Origin: Candidatus Saccharibacteria bacterium
Lineage (GTDB): Bacteria; Patescibacteriota; Saccharimonadia; Saccharimonadales; Saccharimonadaceae
Assembly: GCA_016432585.1 (NCBI GenBank)
Contig: CP066696.1
Coordinates: forward strand, 62,001 to 126,000
Direction of reading: 5' to 3'
Length of the DNA stretch: 64,000 nt
The position numbers and the translations under genes were made by a program. Each line of letters opens with the position of its first letter. Position 1 is the first letter of the stretch. Positions 43,841 through 51,145 of this stretch are shown here, piece after piece. The notes beneath the pieces are model-generated. The model saw only the letters and a list, made by a program, of their open reading frames with translations, made no database searches and had not been told where the DNA came from.

Positions 43841-44386
43841 ATGATGATACGCGAACGACTGCCAGCCTACGGATACGGACGCCAAGATGGTGTTGATGAA
43901 AATGGCGATGTCGTTTGCCTTCCGGCTGATGAGCTATGCGAGCCGGACGAAAGTGTTTTTCTCGATGAAGCCGCTGCCGAGGCTGACCACAGCGAGGTCG
44001 AAGATGGCGTTTCCGTTTCGCTGGTGGAACGCAAGCTGGCGCTAACGGCTTTAGCGGGCTTATATGCGCGCAAGGCACGAGCAAATGGACTGAGTAAGGC
44101 GGCAAGCCTTCCAGAGACACGTAGGGCGCTCGATGCTCGATTTCCGGATGTCGACGATGTAACGCGCCGTACCGACGATAAAGCAACGGCTGATCTTTCG
44201 GCCGAGGAAGCGCGTTATTTGGCGATGCTCACAAAAAGCGATGAACTTATTGCTGCCGGGTTTGACCCAGTAGACGTTGAAACCGCGGAGCTGCTGACTC
44301 ATATCGAGGTGCGTCGCGCAATCGGCGTTACAGCCGGCGCTGCAGCTCGAAAGGCTGTCTTGCGACGGCTTCATGATCCTAAGTAA
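43841..44386 (+). CDS. Acidic helical protein, unknown
   Basis: A 181-residue soluble protein, strongly acidic in the first 60 residues and Ala-rich and helical afterwards (LALTALAGLYARKARANG). No signal peptide, membrane helix or known motif is seen. Start at ATG 43841 agrees with the extended -10 box six bases away; the second ATG follows directly. Single transcription unit ending near a 14-bp palindrome. Confidence 0.6.
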   Translation: MMIRERLPAYGYGRQDGVDENGDVVCLPADELCEPDESVFLDEAAAEADHSEVEDGVSVSLVERKLALTALAGLYARKARANGLSKAASLPETRRALDARFPDVDDVTRRTDDKATADLSAEEARYLAMLTKSDELIAAGFDPVDVETAELLTHIEVRRAIGVTAGAAARKAVLRRLHDPK

Positions 44387-44408
44387 TAGGGTGACATTGC
44401 AGCAATAA

Positions 44409-44436
44409 AAAATCATCCACACGTGTGGATGATTTT
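44409..44436. terminator. Bidirectional terminator, 14-bp perfect palindrome
   Basis: AAAATCATCCACAC and its exact reverse complement lie back to back with T-runs on both sides. It can end the plus-strand gene at 43841 and the minus-strand tRNA at 44445. Confidence 0.8.
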
Positions 44437-44444
44437 GATAATTC

Positions 44445-44520
44445 TGGTGGGGGCGGATGGAATCGAACCATCTACCAAGTGGTTATGAGCCGCCTGCTCT
44501 AACCGATGAGCTACGCCCCC
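44445..44520 (-). tRNA. tRNA with CAU anticodon, probably tRNA-Ile2
   Basis: A complete cloverleaf on the minus strand: acceptor GGGGGCG/CGCCCCC, D stem GCTC/GAGC, anticodon loop CTCATAA, T loop TTCGATT, discriminator A, encoded CCA (44445-44447). The AGGCG...CTCATAA...CTTGGT layout is close to known tRNA-Ile(CAU), read as AUA-specific after lysidine modification. Elongator Met cannot be excluded, but a better Met candidate lies at 61359. The anticodon stem GGCGG/CCACT has a C29-A41 mismatch. A TATAAT box lies upstream at 44530-44535 on the minus strand. Confidence 0.85.
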
Positions 44521-44556
44521 GGCTTTGTCATTATAGCGTATTCTTATCTGTTGGGC

Positions 44557-44562
44557 TATAAT
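44557..44562 (+). promoter_or_regulatory. -10 box of DivIC-like gene
   Basis: TATAAT ends 11 bases before ATG 44574. The leader would be about five bases with no ribosome binding site. Confidence 0.4.
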
Positions 44563-44573
44563 GAAAGTAAATC

Positions 44574-45011
44574 ATGAAAAAAATAAACATTCATAAACTT
44601 TACTACCATATTCGGTTTCAGTACTTCACGCTGAACAATCTTGTTATTGGCGTGGCACTGATTATTGGCGCCGGGTGGACATGGGGTTCGGTTGAAATGA
44701 TGCAGCGCAATTTTGACCTGCAAAAAGAGGTAGACGCCAAGGCGCGCCAGCAAACCTTGCTAGAGCTTCAAACGCAGAATCTTTCTTACGAACAGCGTTA
44801 TTACAAAAGCATCGAATATCAAGAATTTGCCCTGCGCGACCGTATGGGGCTAGCCAGAAAAGGCGAGAAGGCGCTTGTATTGCCGCCAAACAGTAAAGAG
44901 GCAAAAGCAGCTGATGCTCGCCTTACGAACAAAACAACAGCTCCAGTCGAGCCGGTAGGGAACGTGGAACAATGGGTGAACTTTTTGTTCGGTGGTAACC
45001 GACGAAAGTAA
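44574..45011 (+). CDS. Septum formation initiator (DivIC/FtsB-like)
   Basis: A 145-residue bitopic protein: short cytoplasmic part, one membrane helix (about 24-42), a coiled coil (LQKEVDAKARQQTLLELQTQN), then a QEFALRDRMGLARKGEKALVLPP element. The last matches the A-R-E-x-L-G-x-x-x-P-G-E signature at the C-terminal end of DivIC/FtsB/FtsL coiled coils. Likely a divisome subunit that activates septal wall synthesis. It ends in a longer Lys/Thr-rich tail than usual. Confidence 0.8.
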   Translation: MKKINIHKLYYHIRFQYFTLNNLVIGVALIIGAGWTWGSVEMMQRNFDLQKEVDAKARQQTLLELQTQNLSYEQRYYKSIEYQEFALRDRMGLARKGEKALVLPPNSKEAKAADARLTNKTTAPVEPVGNVEQWVNFLFGGNRRK

Positions 45012-45030
45012 TTAATGAATCTCGCAAAAC

Positions 45031-45061
45031 AAAAAGAACTAGCCAACGGTTAGTTCTTTTT
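45031..45061. terminator. Bidirectional terminator
   Basis: AAAAAGAACTA and TAGTTCTTTTT with short inner pairs GCC/GGT around an AAC loop. It ends the DivIC-like gene and, on the other strand, tRNA-fMet. Confidence 0.8.
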
Positions 45062-45070
45062 AAATAAACT

Positions 45071-45148
45071 TGGTTGCGGGGGTAGGATTTGAACCTACGA
45101 CCTTGTGGTTATGAGCCACACGAGCTGACCAGACTGCTCCACCCCGCG
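45071..45148 (-). tRNA. Initiator tRNA-fMet (CAU)
   Basis: A 78-base tRNA on the minus strand with encoded CCA. Initiator hallmarks are the unpaired C1-A72 end (CGCGGGG/CCCCGCA) and the A11-T24 pair in the D stem. The anticodon loop is CTCATAA. The anticodon stem is TGTGG/CCACA, so only two of the usual three consecutive G-C pairs next to the loop are kept, the third being T29-A41. Confidence 0.93.
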
Positions 45149-45159
45149 ATACGCCTTTA

Positions 45160-45188
45160 ATAATAACAGATACGGCAAATTATTACAA
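45160..45188 (-). promoter_or_regulatory. Promoter of tRNA-fMet
   Basis: On the minus strand TTGTAA, a 17-base spacer and TATTAT preceded by TGT (extended -10), about 11 bases before the tRNA 5' end. Confidence 0.55.
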
Positions 45189-45206
45189 GCGTATGGGGGA
45201 TGTATA

Positions 45207-46583
45207 TTAACTTAGCTTTGCCGCGGCAACACGGATTGCTTCGCTCCAGCTAAGGAACGCATGGGGGGTCTCGGCGACATCGCTAGCGGTAAGTTTGTGC
45301 TTTATCGCCAGTGCTAGCTCGTGAATAATCTCGGCCGCATGCGGTGCCACAACAGTTGCGCCAATAACGACACCTTTTTTATCGGTGATAATCTTTACAA
45401 AACCGTCGCGGAAGTCGGATGTATTACTGCGCGTGATGATATTCAGCGGCGCAACAGCCTTGTTTATTCGTAGGTCGCGTTTCAGGCAATCATCTTCAGA
45501 TAAACCGACTGAAGCAATGCCAGGATAGGTAAAGGTGAGGCGTGGTGTTGCGGTGTAATCTGGCGAGATACGCGAACGTGGGTGAAGAATGTTATTTGCA
45601 GCAACGCGGCTTTCAAGAAGTGCGGTATGCGTTGGGCTGCTGTGGCCTAGTACGTCGCCGGCGGCATAGATATGGCGGGCGCTTGTTTGCAAATAATCAT
45701 CTACCTCGATACCTTTTGGCGTGTAGGCGACGCTGGCGTTTTCGAGGCCCAAATCAACAGTAGGAACGCGGCCTGTGGCGATAAGTACTTCGTCGACATG
45801 GACGGATTTTTCGACACCACCACGGTTAAAGGTGATACGCTTGCCGACGCCATCTTTTACGATAGAGAGGATTCGGGTTTGCGTAAGGGAAGTAATACCC
45901 TTTTGTTCTTTAAGAATCCGCTCGATAAGCGTCCCGACTTCTTCGTCTTCGTGCGGCAAGAGGCGGCTGGCGATCTCGGCAATATACACCTTGGTGCCAA
46001 AAATAGCCATCAGCTGGGCGAGTTCAACCCCTACAGTACTGCCGCCGATAACGAACAAGCTTTTGGGAAGTCGAGCAGCCTCAAGAATTGTGCGTGGGGT
46101 AAGGTATTTAACGCTATCAAGGCCAGGAATATCGGGCACTTCAATATGCGATCCTGTAGCGATAATGAAGTTTTCTGCCGAAATGTGACGCCTGTTGACG
46201 CTGATTTCGTTTGGGCTTAAAAAGTGAGCGATACCACTAAAAGCGCTAATGCCTTCGTTTTCGTAATATTTTTTGTTGCCCCCGGCGCCAGTTCGTTTAA
46301 TAGTAAGGTCTTTCCAGGCATGGAGTGAGGGGTAGTTGTAGCCCATCATAGAAGATCGGATACCAAAGCGTGCGCCATGCTTTGCTTCGTCGTAAAGTTG
46401 AGCCGCGTGCAACAGTGCTTTTGTGGGAACATCGCCCCAGTTTGGCGACTCGCCGCCAAATACGCCACCTTCTATAATAGCGACGCGCTTACCCTCGCGT
46501 GCGGCAATAGTTGCGGCCGCACTTCCACCGGCGCCGCTTCCGATGACAATGAGATCGTAATCAAATTCTATTCTTTTTGCCAT
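45207..46583 (-). CDS. FAD/NAD(P)-dependent oxidoreductase of lipoamide-dehydrogenase fold lacking redox cysteines
   Basis: A 458-residue flavoprotein with the glutathione-reductase-family plan: DYDLIVIGSGAGGSAAA binds FAD, FVIGGSTVGVELAQ binds NAD(P), and YAAGDVLG is the second FAD motif. The C-terminal dimer domain keeps a His and Glu (TPHAFLSWSEAI). The usual GGTCVNVGCVPTK active site reads GGESPNWGDVPTK, with both redox Cys replaced. It cannot work as a normal disulfide reductase; a hydride-transfer role such as NAD(P)H oxidation is possible. AAGGAG precedes the ATG. Last gene of a three-gene minus-strand operon. Confidence 0.85.
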   Translation of the reverse strand: MAKRIEFDYDLIVIGSGAGGSAAATIAAREGKRVAIIEGGVFGGESPNWGDVPTKALLHAAQLYDEAKHGARFGIRSSMMGYNYPSLHAWKDLTIKRTGAGGNKKYYENEGISAFSGIAHFLSPNEISVNRRHISAENFIIATGSHIEVPDIPGLDSVKYLTPRTILEAARLPKSLFVIGGSTVGVELAQLMAIFGTKVYIAEIASRLLPHEDEEVGTLIERILKEQKGITSLTQTRILSIVKDGVGKRITFNRGGVEKSVHVDEVLIATGRVPTVDLGLENASVAYTPKGIEVDDYLQTSARHIYAAGDVLGHSSPTHTALLESRVAANNILHPRSRISPDYTATPRLTFTYPGIASVGLSEDDCLKRDLRINKAVAPLNIITRSNTSDFRDGFVKIITDKKGVVIGATVVAPHAAEIIHELALAIKHKLTASDVAETPHAFLSWSEAIRVAAAKLS

Positions 46584-46595
46584 GTTTGTTTCTCC

Positions 46596-46880
46596 TTACA
46601 TTACCAGTCGGTGATGTTTGTATAAATATGCAGCTTCGGGGTGGTGCCGGTGAAGTGTCTCGGTTGCTTTGCGGCGTAGGTCGCTACTGGTTACTTCGGG
46701 CCGGGTGGCGAGCCACTTCTCTAGCGCGTTGCACACGGCATCGGCTATCATTTCGGCCTCACCCTCTGGACATCGCACGCTCAGGCAGGCGGCGCGGACG
46801 CTGGCGTGGAGCTTTTTCCGGTCGAAATGTTCGGTAGGGCGCTCGCCGCCGCGTTTGATAATGTCGATAGCCTTTTGCAT
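46596..46880 (-). CDS. Stand-alone ATP-cone domain protein
   Basis: A 94-residue protein almost entirely made of one ATP-cone domain: IIKRGGERPTEHFDRKKLHAS, with the I-K-R-x-G-x-x-x-x-F-x-x-x-K-L pattern, then helices ending in HHPEAAYLYKHHRLVM. In NrdR and ribonucleotide reductases this domain senses ATP/dATP, but here the zinc ribbon and catalytic parts are absent. ATG overlaps the stop of the upstream membrane-protein gene (TAATG). Confidence 0.75.
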   Translation of the reverse strand: MQKAIDIIKRGGERPTEHFDRKKLHASVRAACLSVRCPEGEAEMIADAVCNALEKWLATRPEVTSSDLRRKATETLHRHHPEAAYLYKHHRLVM

Positions 46881-47584
46881 TACATGCCCCCACTTACGGT
46901 AATAACACGATCGACGTAGATATAAAAACCAAGAATAAGCAGGCCGCTTCCGGCGGTAAATTGAAGAAACTGTTTGTTGTTTTCGCGCCATTGTTGAATT
47001 CGGCTGAGTTTGTGGCCGCTGCCAATAAGTGCATACACTACCAAAAGCGAAAGGGAAGAGACGATCGTGTAAATACCTATGCCGGCAAGCTGCCAAACTG
47101 GCTCTAGCTGAATAAGCGCGAGCGCGCTAATGACGATTGGCGCCAGGATAAAGATAATTTCGCCTGCAACGCTGCTAAGCCCCAGTCCAAATGCTTCGCT
47201 ACTGTGTTTTGTTGCTTTGGTGCGGTCGCTAAGGTACCGAGCCATTCCACGGGGCAGCCATAGGCTTGTGCCGGGTTCGCGACGATAGTAAAACGCCCAC
47301 ACGGCAATACCAAGACCAAGGAGTAGGCCAGCGCTAGCGGCCCAGACGACGGGTGGGATGTTTTGCCCGAACGAGCGTTCAAATACGAAAGCGGCAAAGG
47401 TGAGAAGCAACATGGTCATAACGCCGCTCCCTAGTAAAAAGCTGAATGTCAGGCGAAGCAGTTTAGCGTGCTTTATTTTAGAGCCGATCGCGTGGCCGCT
47501 AAGGAGCGTCAGCATACTCACGCTCAGTTGAAAACTGGCGTGGATAAGTGCTGCGAATGCGACGATAACGAGGGAATCTATCAT
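46880..47584 (-). CDS. Six-helix membrane protein, unknown
   Basis: A 234-residue protein with about six helices grouped as 3+3 (about 5-28, 45-70, 78-98; 130-155, 165-190, 208-228). The layout resembles LysE/DsbD-like transporters, but no motif settles it. AGAGG lies upstream on the minus strand and TGGTATAAG forms an extended -10 box further up. First gene of the operon with the ATP-cone protein and the flavoprotein. Confidence 0.65.
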   Translation of the reverse strand: MIDSLVIVAFAALIHASFQLSVSMLTLLSGHAIGSKIKHAKLLRLTFSFLLGSGVMTMLLLTFAAFVFERSFGQNIPPVVWAASAGLLLGLGIAVWAFYYRREPGTSLWLPRGMARYLSDRTKATKHSSEAFGLGLSSVAGEIIFILAPIVISALALIQLEPVWQLAGIGIYTIVSSLSLLVVYALIGSGHKLSRIQQWRENNKQFLQFTAGSGLLILGFYIYVDRVITVSGGM

Positions 47585-47645
47585 TATGTTTATTTTTGTC
47601 TACCTCTGTAATACTTATACCATAAGCGGTGTTGTTTGGTCAAAG

Positions 47646-48665
47646 TTAATCCCGCTCGGCAAGGAACTGCTGGCGGTTGCGCTGAATAAGCAAAATAAGG
47701 TCTCGTTCCTGCGTAAGACGCGTGTGGCGCTGAATATCAAGCAGTAGGCGGTTGCGTTTTGTGTTATCAAGATCAAAGATTTCAAGGAGTAAATCGTAGA
47801 TATCTTCGTTGATTTTGCGCAGTGCTTTTAGACTTTGGGTTTTGTGGGCGCCAATCAGCTTTTCGGCCTCGCGGTCACGAAAACTCTGCGTAACGCGCTC
47901 GAACAGCTTAAGCCGCTTGTTTGGGTTTTTCAAATCTTCTTTAGACAGCGCGTCGACATGTTTTTGGTACTTAGCCCGAAGATCAAGCACCGTAATAAAG
48001 TTCCATTCTTTGCTGACAATTTGTCCTACAAGACTTTCGGGGTCTTTAAGTAGCTTTTCGAGCTGCTGCTCGATTTCCTCAAGTCGCTCGTCTTCGTCTT
48101 GCTCGGTACGTTGACGCTCTTTGTTGATTTGGATCGCCGTGCGTTGGCGTTCTAGCCACGAGGCATGCGGATCACACAAAATAACATTGTATTTTACGGA
48201 CGCCTGAACTGCGCGGATATAATCTATGTAGCGCGAAAAATAACTCTCGATATCTGTATCGGCCTGCGAGAGGAACGTTGCGGCGTAGTCACGTTGCGGC
48301 GGAAACTCGCCGTTTTCTTTAGGGTAGAGGTTGGAAAGCACTTCGTTTAGTAGCGAACGTTTGCGCTCGTCGATAAGGTAATCGGCAGCTTTGTCGGCGT
48401 CACTGTCGCCAAAGCCAAGGGTACGGATAAGTGTTTTTTTGAACTTGGTATCGGTTCGGGTCTGCTCTAGGTCGCTGTGGATTGGCTGGATTTGCTCGGT
48501 CCAGGCCCGAAGAACGTCGTCGGTTGTGGTGTGTTCGGTCTCAAGATTTGCCGCTTTTTCACGATCTTCTGGCGTAAACTGCCGCAGTGCGCTGGTGGCC
48601 TCGGCCCTAAACGTCTCGCGCTCGGTTTTTATAAACTCTTCAGATACATGATTAGCAATGCCCAT
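47646..48665 (-). CDS. Soluble coiled-coil protein, unknown
   Basis: A 339-residue charged, almost wholly helical protein without signal peptide or membrane helix. Coiled-coil stretches are obvious (INKERQRTEQDEDERLEEIE and the following residues). The N-terminal IANHVSEEFIK is not a known motif. Start at 48665 lies six bases after an extended -10 box with no ribosome binding site. Possibly structural; function unknown. Confidence 0.65.
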   Translation of the reverse strand: MGIANHVSEEFIKTERETFRAEATSALRQFTPEDREKAANLETEHTTTDDVLRAWTEQIQPIHSDLEQTRTDTKFKKTLIRTLGFGDSDADKAADYLIDERKRSLLNEVLSNLYPKENGEFPPQRDYAATFLSQADTDIESYFSRYIDYIRAVQASVKYNVILCDPHASWLERQRTAIQINKERQRTEQDEDERLEEIEQQLEKLLKDPESLVGQIVSKEWNFITVLDLRAKYQKHVDALSKEDLKNPNKRLKLFERVTQSFRDREAEKLIGAHKTQSLKALRKINEDIYDLLLEIFDLDNTKRNRLLLDIQRHTRLTQERDLILLIQRNRQQFLAERD

Positions 48666-48671
48666 ATGCCT

Positions 48672-48680
48672 AGTTTAGCA
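48672..48680 (-). promoter_or_regulatory. Extended -10 promoter (leaderless)
   Basis: TGCTAAACT on the minus strand, six bases before ATG 48665. Confidence 0.5.
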
Positions 48681-48772
48681 TAAGAATCTTGCGGCCGACG
48701 GGGTAAAAAGCCGGGGATTTAAAATGATGTGCAAATTGTTGAAAAATCAGTGTGAAAATGATCAAAATACTA

Positions 48773-48801
48773 TTGCTTTTTTATACCATTTATGCTTAAA
48801 T
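48773..48801 (+). promoter_or_regulatory. Promoter of 48-residue gene
   Basis: TTGCTT (48773-48778), 17-base spacer ending TGC, TTAAAT (48796-48801). The AT-rich stretch 48720-48840 otherwise holds nothing recognisable. Confidence 0.45.
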
Positions 48802-48840
48802 AAGTACATAAAACAATAAAACAAAAAAGGACGCAAACAC

Positions 48841-48987
48841 ATGGAAATCCTATCGGCATTCTTCGGCGGAAACGCTTCAGATAGCACAGACCTCGCTACC
48901 TGGAACCGACCACGAAGCACTGAGGAACTTCAGCAGTTCATCAATAGCCACCACGACATGTTACCCGACAATATCGAAATAGAATAA
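48841..48987 (+). CDS. 48-residue protein, unknown
   Basis: A short acidic protein starting MEILSAFFGGNAS and containing WNRPRSTEELQQFINSHHDM before an acidic end. AAGGA lies nine bases upstream of ATG, and a promoter is present. Codon use is like the neighbouring genes. The sequence looks like a helical, possibly regulatory or partner peptide; no family is recognised. It ends 29 bases before the NadD-like gene. Confidence 0.6.
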   Translation: MEILSAFFGGNASDSTDLATWNRPRSTEELQQFINSHHDMLPDNIEIE

Positions 48988-49002
48988 CAGATACTTTTTC
49001 TG

Positions 49003-49008
49003 TATAAT
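49003..49008 (+). promoter_or_regulatory. -10 box of NadD-like gene (near-leaderless)
   Basis: TATAAT preceded directly by TG ends eight bases before ATG 49017; no ribosome binding site follows. Confidence 0.4.
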
Positions 49009-49016
49009 AAGCAACA

Positions 49017-49553
49017 ATGACGCGCCGCATAGGAATTTACCCGGGCACGTTTGACCCGGTCCACGATGGACATATTGCATTTTGTCTGGAAGCCCGCAAG
49101 GTATGCGGCTTAGATACCGTGTACTTATTGCCCGAAGCCAACCCGAGAGGGAAGCGGGATGTAACAGATCAGCAGGAACGAATCCGGCTGCTCGGGGAAG
49201 TGGTTGAAAAGCACTCCCCTCTTCAGCTTGTTACCGTCAGCTCGCCGCAATTTACTGTCGCCGAAACGCTGCCCGAACTGGAAAGGGAATTCGCGGGCGA
49301 CGAACTGACATTTCTTATTGGATCGGACGTGGCGCGGTCGCTGTATCTGTGGACCGATCTAAAGAGCCTCTTGTCGAAGAGCTCGTTGATTGTAGGGCTT
49401 CGCGGGCTGGATACACAGCAAGAAGTTCACCGAATGATACGCGAAGCTGAACGGGCGCATGGAATATTTGCGAACTACGAAATTATTGTAACGAAACATC
49501 CGTTCGTGTCATCATCGCAGATAAGGGCGCTGAAGGCGTCGTCGACCTTTTAG
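49017..49553 (+). CDS. nadD: Nicotinate-nucleotide adenylyltransferase-like protein
   Basis: A 178-residue nucleotidyltransferase. GIYPGTFDPVHDGHIAF carries the HxGH-type motif, FLIGSDVARSLYLWTDLKSLL matches the NadD central part, and SSSQIR near the C-terminus is the ISSTxIR motif. The likely reaction is NaMN + ATP to NaAD in NAD synthesis. Related phosphopantetheine adenylyltransferases are shorter and lack the SDV...W segment. The product name is a family-level call. Confidence 0.8.
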   Translation: MTRRIGIYPGTFDPVHDGHIAFCLEARKVCGLDTVYLLPEANPRGKRDVTDQQERIRLLGEVVEKHSPLQLVTVSSPQFTVAETLPELEREFAGDELTFLIGSDVARSLYLWTDLKSLLSKSSLIVGLRGLDTQQEVHRMIREAERAHGIFANYEIIVTKHPFVSSSQIRALKASSTF

Positions 49554-49736
49554 CTGTTTGTTATTGGGGGACTGCTGAAAGTGATTTTAATGGGGAAGTA
49601 AGAACGGGCAAGAGGCGAGGCGGAATTTTTTGTATTACTCCCCTGCTCTGCTTTTGTGATCTGTGTGGTAGCTGCTAAATTGCTAGTGGTATATACTAGA
49701 GGCGAAAGTTCGTAGGAATAAATCTTTGGAGGAATC
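49554..49736 (+). other. Intergenic region before SDR gene
   Basis: Contains a GC-poor stretch and a TGGTATATACT box near 49687-49697 that could be the promoter of the SDR/VKOR operon, followed by GGAGGA before ATG. Nothing else was recognised. Confidence 0.4.
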
Positions 49737-50525
49737 ATGAATGAACTAACCCCTGTCGAGACACTTCTCAGCCTCGCTGGAAAGGCGGCTATTGTAACGG
49801 GTGGCGCCAAGGGAATAGGCTATAGTATCGCGTATCGTTTAGCCGAGGCAGGCGCGAAAGTGCTTGTTGCGGACACCGATGAGGTGGCAGTGAACGAGGC
49901 GGTGAAAGTATTTGGCGAAAAAGGCTGGGTGACGAAGGCGATTGTTGCGGATGTTTCTAGTGAAGAAGCAGTGCAGCAAATGATTTCGACATGCCAAGAG
50001 GCGTTTGGATCGGTGGATATTTTGGTGAACAACGCGGGAATTTACCCCCCTGCCCTTGTGTCGGCTATGACCCTCGACGATTTTGAGCGGGTGATTCATG
50101 TCAACCTACGAAGCGTGTTTTTAACGACCAAGTACGCGGCAGAAGTTATGAAATCTCAGGGCGGCGGCAAAATAATCAACGTTACTTCTATCGACGCGGT
50201 TCATCCGTCTATGGTAGGGTTGGCACACTACGATGCATCAAAACATGGCGAATGGGGCTTTACGAAAAATGCAGCGTTAGAGCTCGCGCCATATAATATT
50301 ACGGTAAATGCAATTGCGCCTGGTGGCGTTGCAACGCCTGGTGTTGCGGCTATGCAACAAGGCGGATCTGAGGAGATGCTAAAGGCGGTGCTTGCGACAA
50401 TTCCTATGAAGCGAATGGGCGAGCCAGATGAAATAGGGAAGGTTGCACTGTTTTTGGCGTCAAGCATGGCGAGCTATATGACTGGCGAGCAAATAGTAGT
50501 CGATGGAGGGAAGTTACTATCATGA
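49737..50525 (+). CDS. Short-chain dehydrogenase/reductase
   Basis: A 262-residue classical SDR. TGGAKGIGYSIAYRL is the TGxxxGxG cofactor loop, LVNNAG the NNAG motif, Ser in NVTSIDAVHPS and YDASKHG the catalytic Tyr-Lys. The ADTDE segment after beta-2 has Asp, suggesting NAD rather than NADP. It ends in the family's VDGGKLLS. Substrate unknown (glucose dehydrogenase and FabG-type enzymes look alike). TGGAGGA site; overlaps VKOR by four bases. Confidence 0.9.
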   Translation: MNELTPVETLLSLAGKAAIVTGGAKGIGYSIAYRLAEAGAKVLVADTDEVAVNEAVKVFGEKGWVTKAIVADVSSEEAVQQMISTCQEAFGSVDILVNNAGIYPPALVSAMTLDDFERVIHVNLRSVFLTTKYAAEVMKSQGGGKIINVTSIDAVHPSMVGLAHYDASKHGEWGFTKNAALELAPYNITVNAIAPGGVATPGVAAMQQGGSEEMLKAVLATIPMKRMGEPDEIGKVALFLASSMASYMTGEQIVVDGGKLLS

Positions 50526-51091
50526 CAACCGATACAAAACGTTACGCGGCAATAGTAATCGGCGCAGCAATTGGGCTTGTGGCATCGTTTTTGCAGATGA
50601 TAGAAAAGCTGATTTTGGTGGGCAACAAAGACGCGGTTCTTAGCTGTAATATCGACAGTGTCTTTAGCTGTAGCAGCGTGCTGAATGCGTGGCAAAGCAG
50701 CGTGTTTGGGTTTCCGAATTCGCTGATGTGCGTTGCGGTGTTTGCATTGTTTTTGGGTGTTGGTTTGGTAGGACTTACGGGCGGGCGTATTTCGAAAGGT
50801 ATGCGAATTGCAACGCAGGGAATTGCGCTATTCTTTTTGGCTTTTGGGTTGTGGTTTTTGTATCAAAGTACCTATGTTATAGAGGCGATTTGCATTTTCT
50901 GCGTGTTCTGTATGGGCGGGCTTTTAATGGTAAACGCGGCGCTATGGCGGCTTAACTTTTCGAAGGGCAGTAACGACAATAAGCTCGAGAAGTTCATGCG
51001 CAAAATGAGCGCCCAAGGCCTAGACACGCTTTTATGGGTAACAATTGCCATGAGTATTACGCTGACAATTATCTTTAAGTTTTACGTGTAG
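50522..51091 (+). CDS. VKOR-family disulfide-generating membrane protein
   Basis: A 189-residue protein with five helices of the vitamin K epoxide reductase family. SCNIDSVFSCSSVLNAW supplies the outer loop Cys pair, and EAICIFCVFCMGG the CxxC active site in the membrane. Bacterial VKOR oxidises DsbA-like proteins using quinone, replacing DsbB. The DsbA-like gene at 31063-31764 is the probable partner, though not adjacent. It overlaps the SDR stop, so both are co-translated. Confidence 0.92.
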   Translation: MTTDTKRYAAIVIGAAIGLVASFLQMIEKLILVGNKDAVLSCNIDSVFSCSSVLNAWQSSVFGFPNSLMCVAVFALFLGVGLVGLTGGRISKGMRIATQGIALFFLAFGLWFLYQSTYVIEAICIFCVFCMGGLLMVNAALWRLNFSKGSNDNKLEKFMRKMSAQGLDTLLWVTIAMSITLTIIFKFYV

Positions 51092-51133
51092 AAATAACTT
51101 ACGCAGGTCACATTTATATAGCGCGAGTTACGC

Positions 51134-51139
51134 TATACT
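51134..51139 (+). promoter_or_regulatory. -10 box of MMPL gene (leaderless)
   Basis: TATACT ends six bases before ATG 51146; no ribosome binding site. Confidence 0.45.
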
Positions 51140-51145
51140 ATAACC

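Noticed and set aside
43740-44186. Minus-strand 148-residue frame rich in Pro, Arg and His
   Set aside because: Antisense of the gene at 43841, and it crosses the terminator at 43761-43803.
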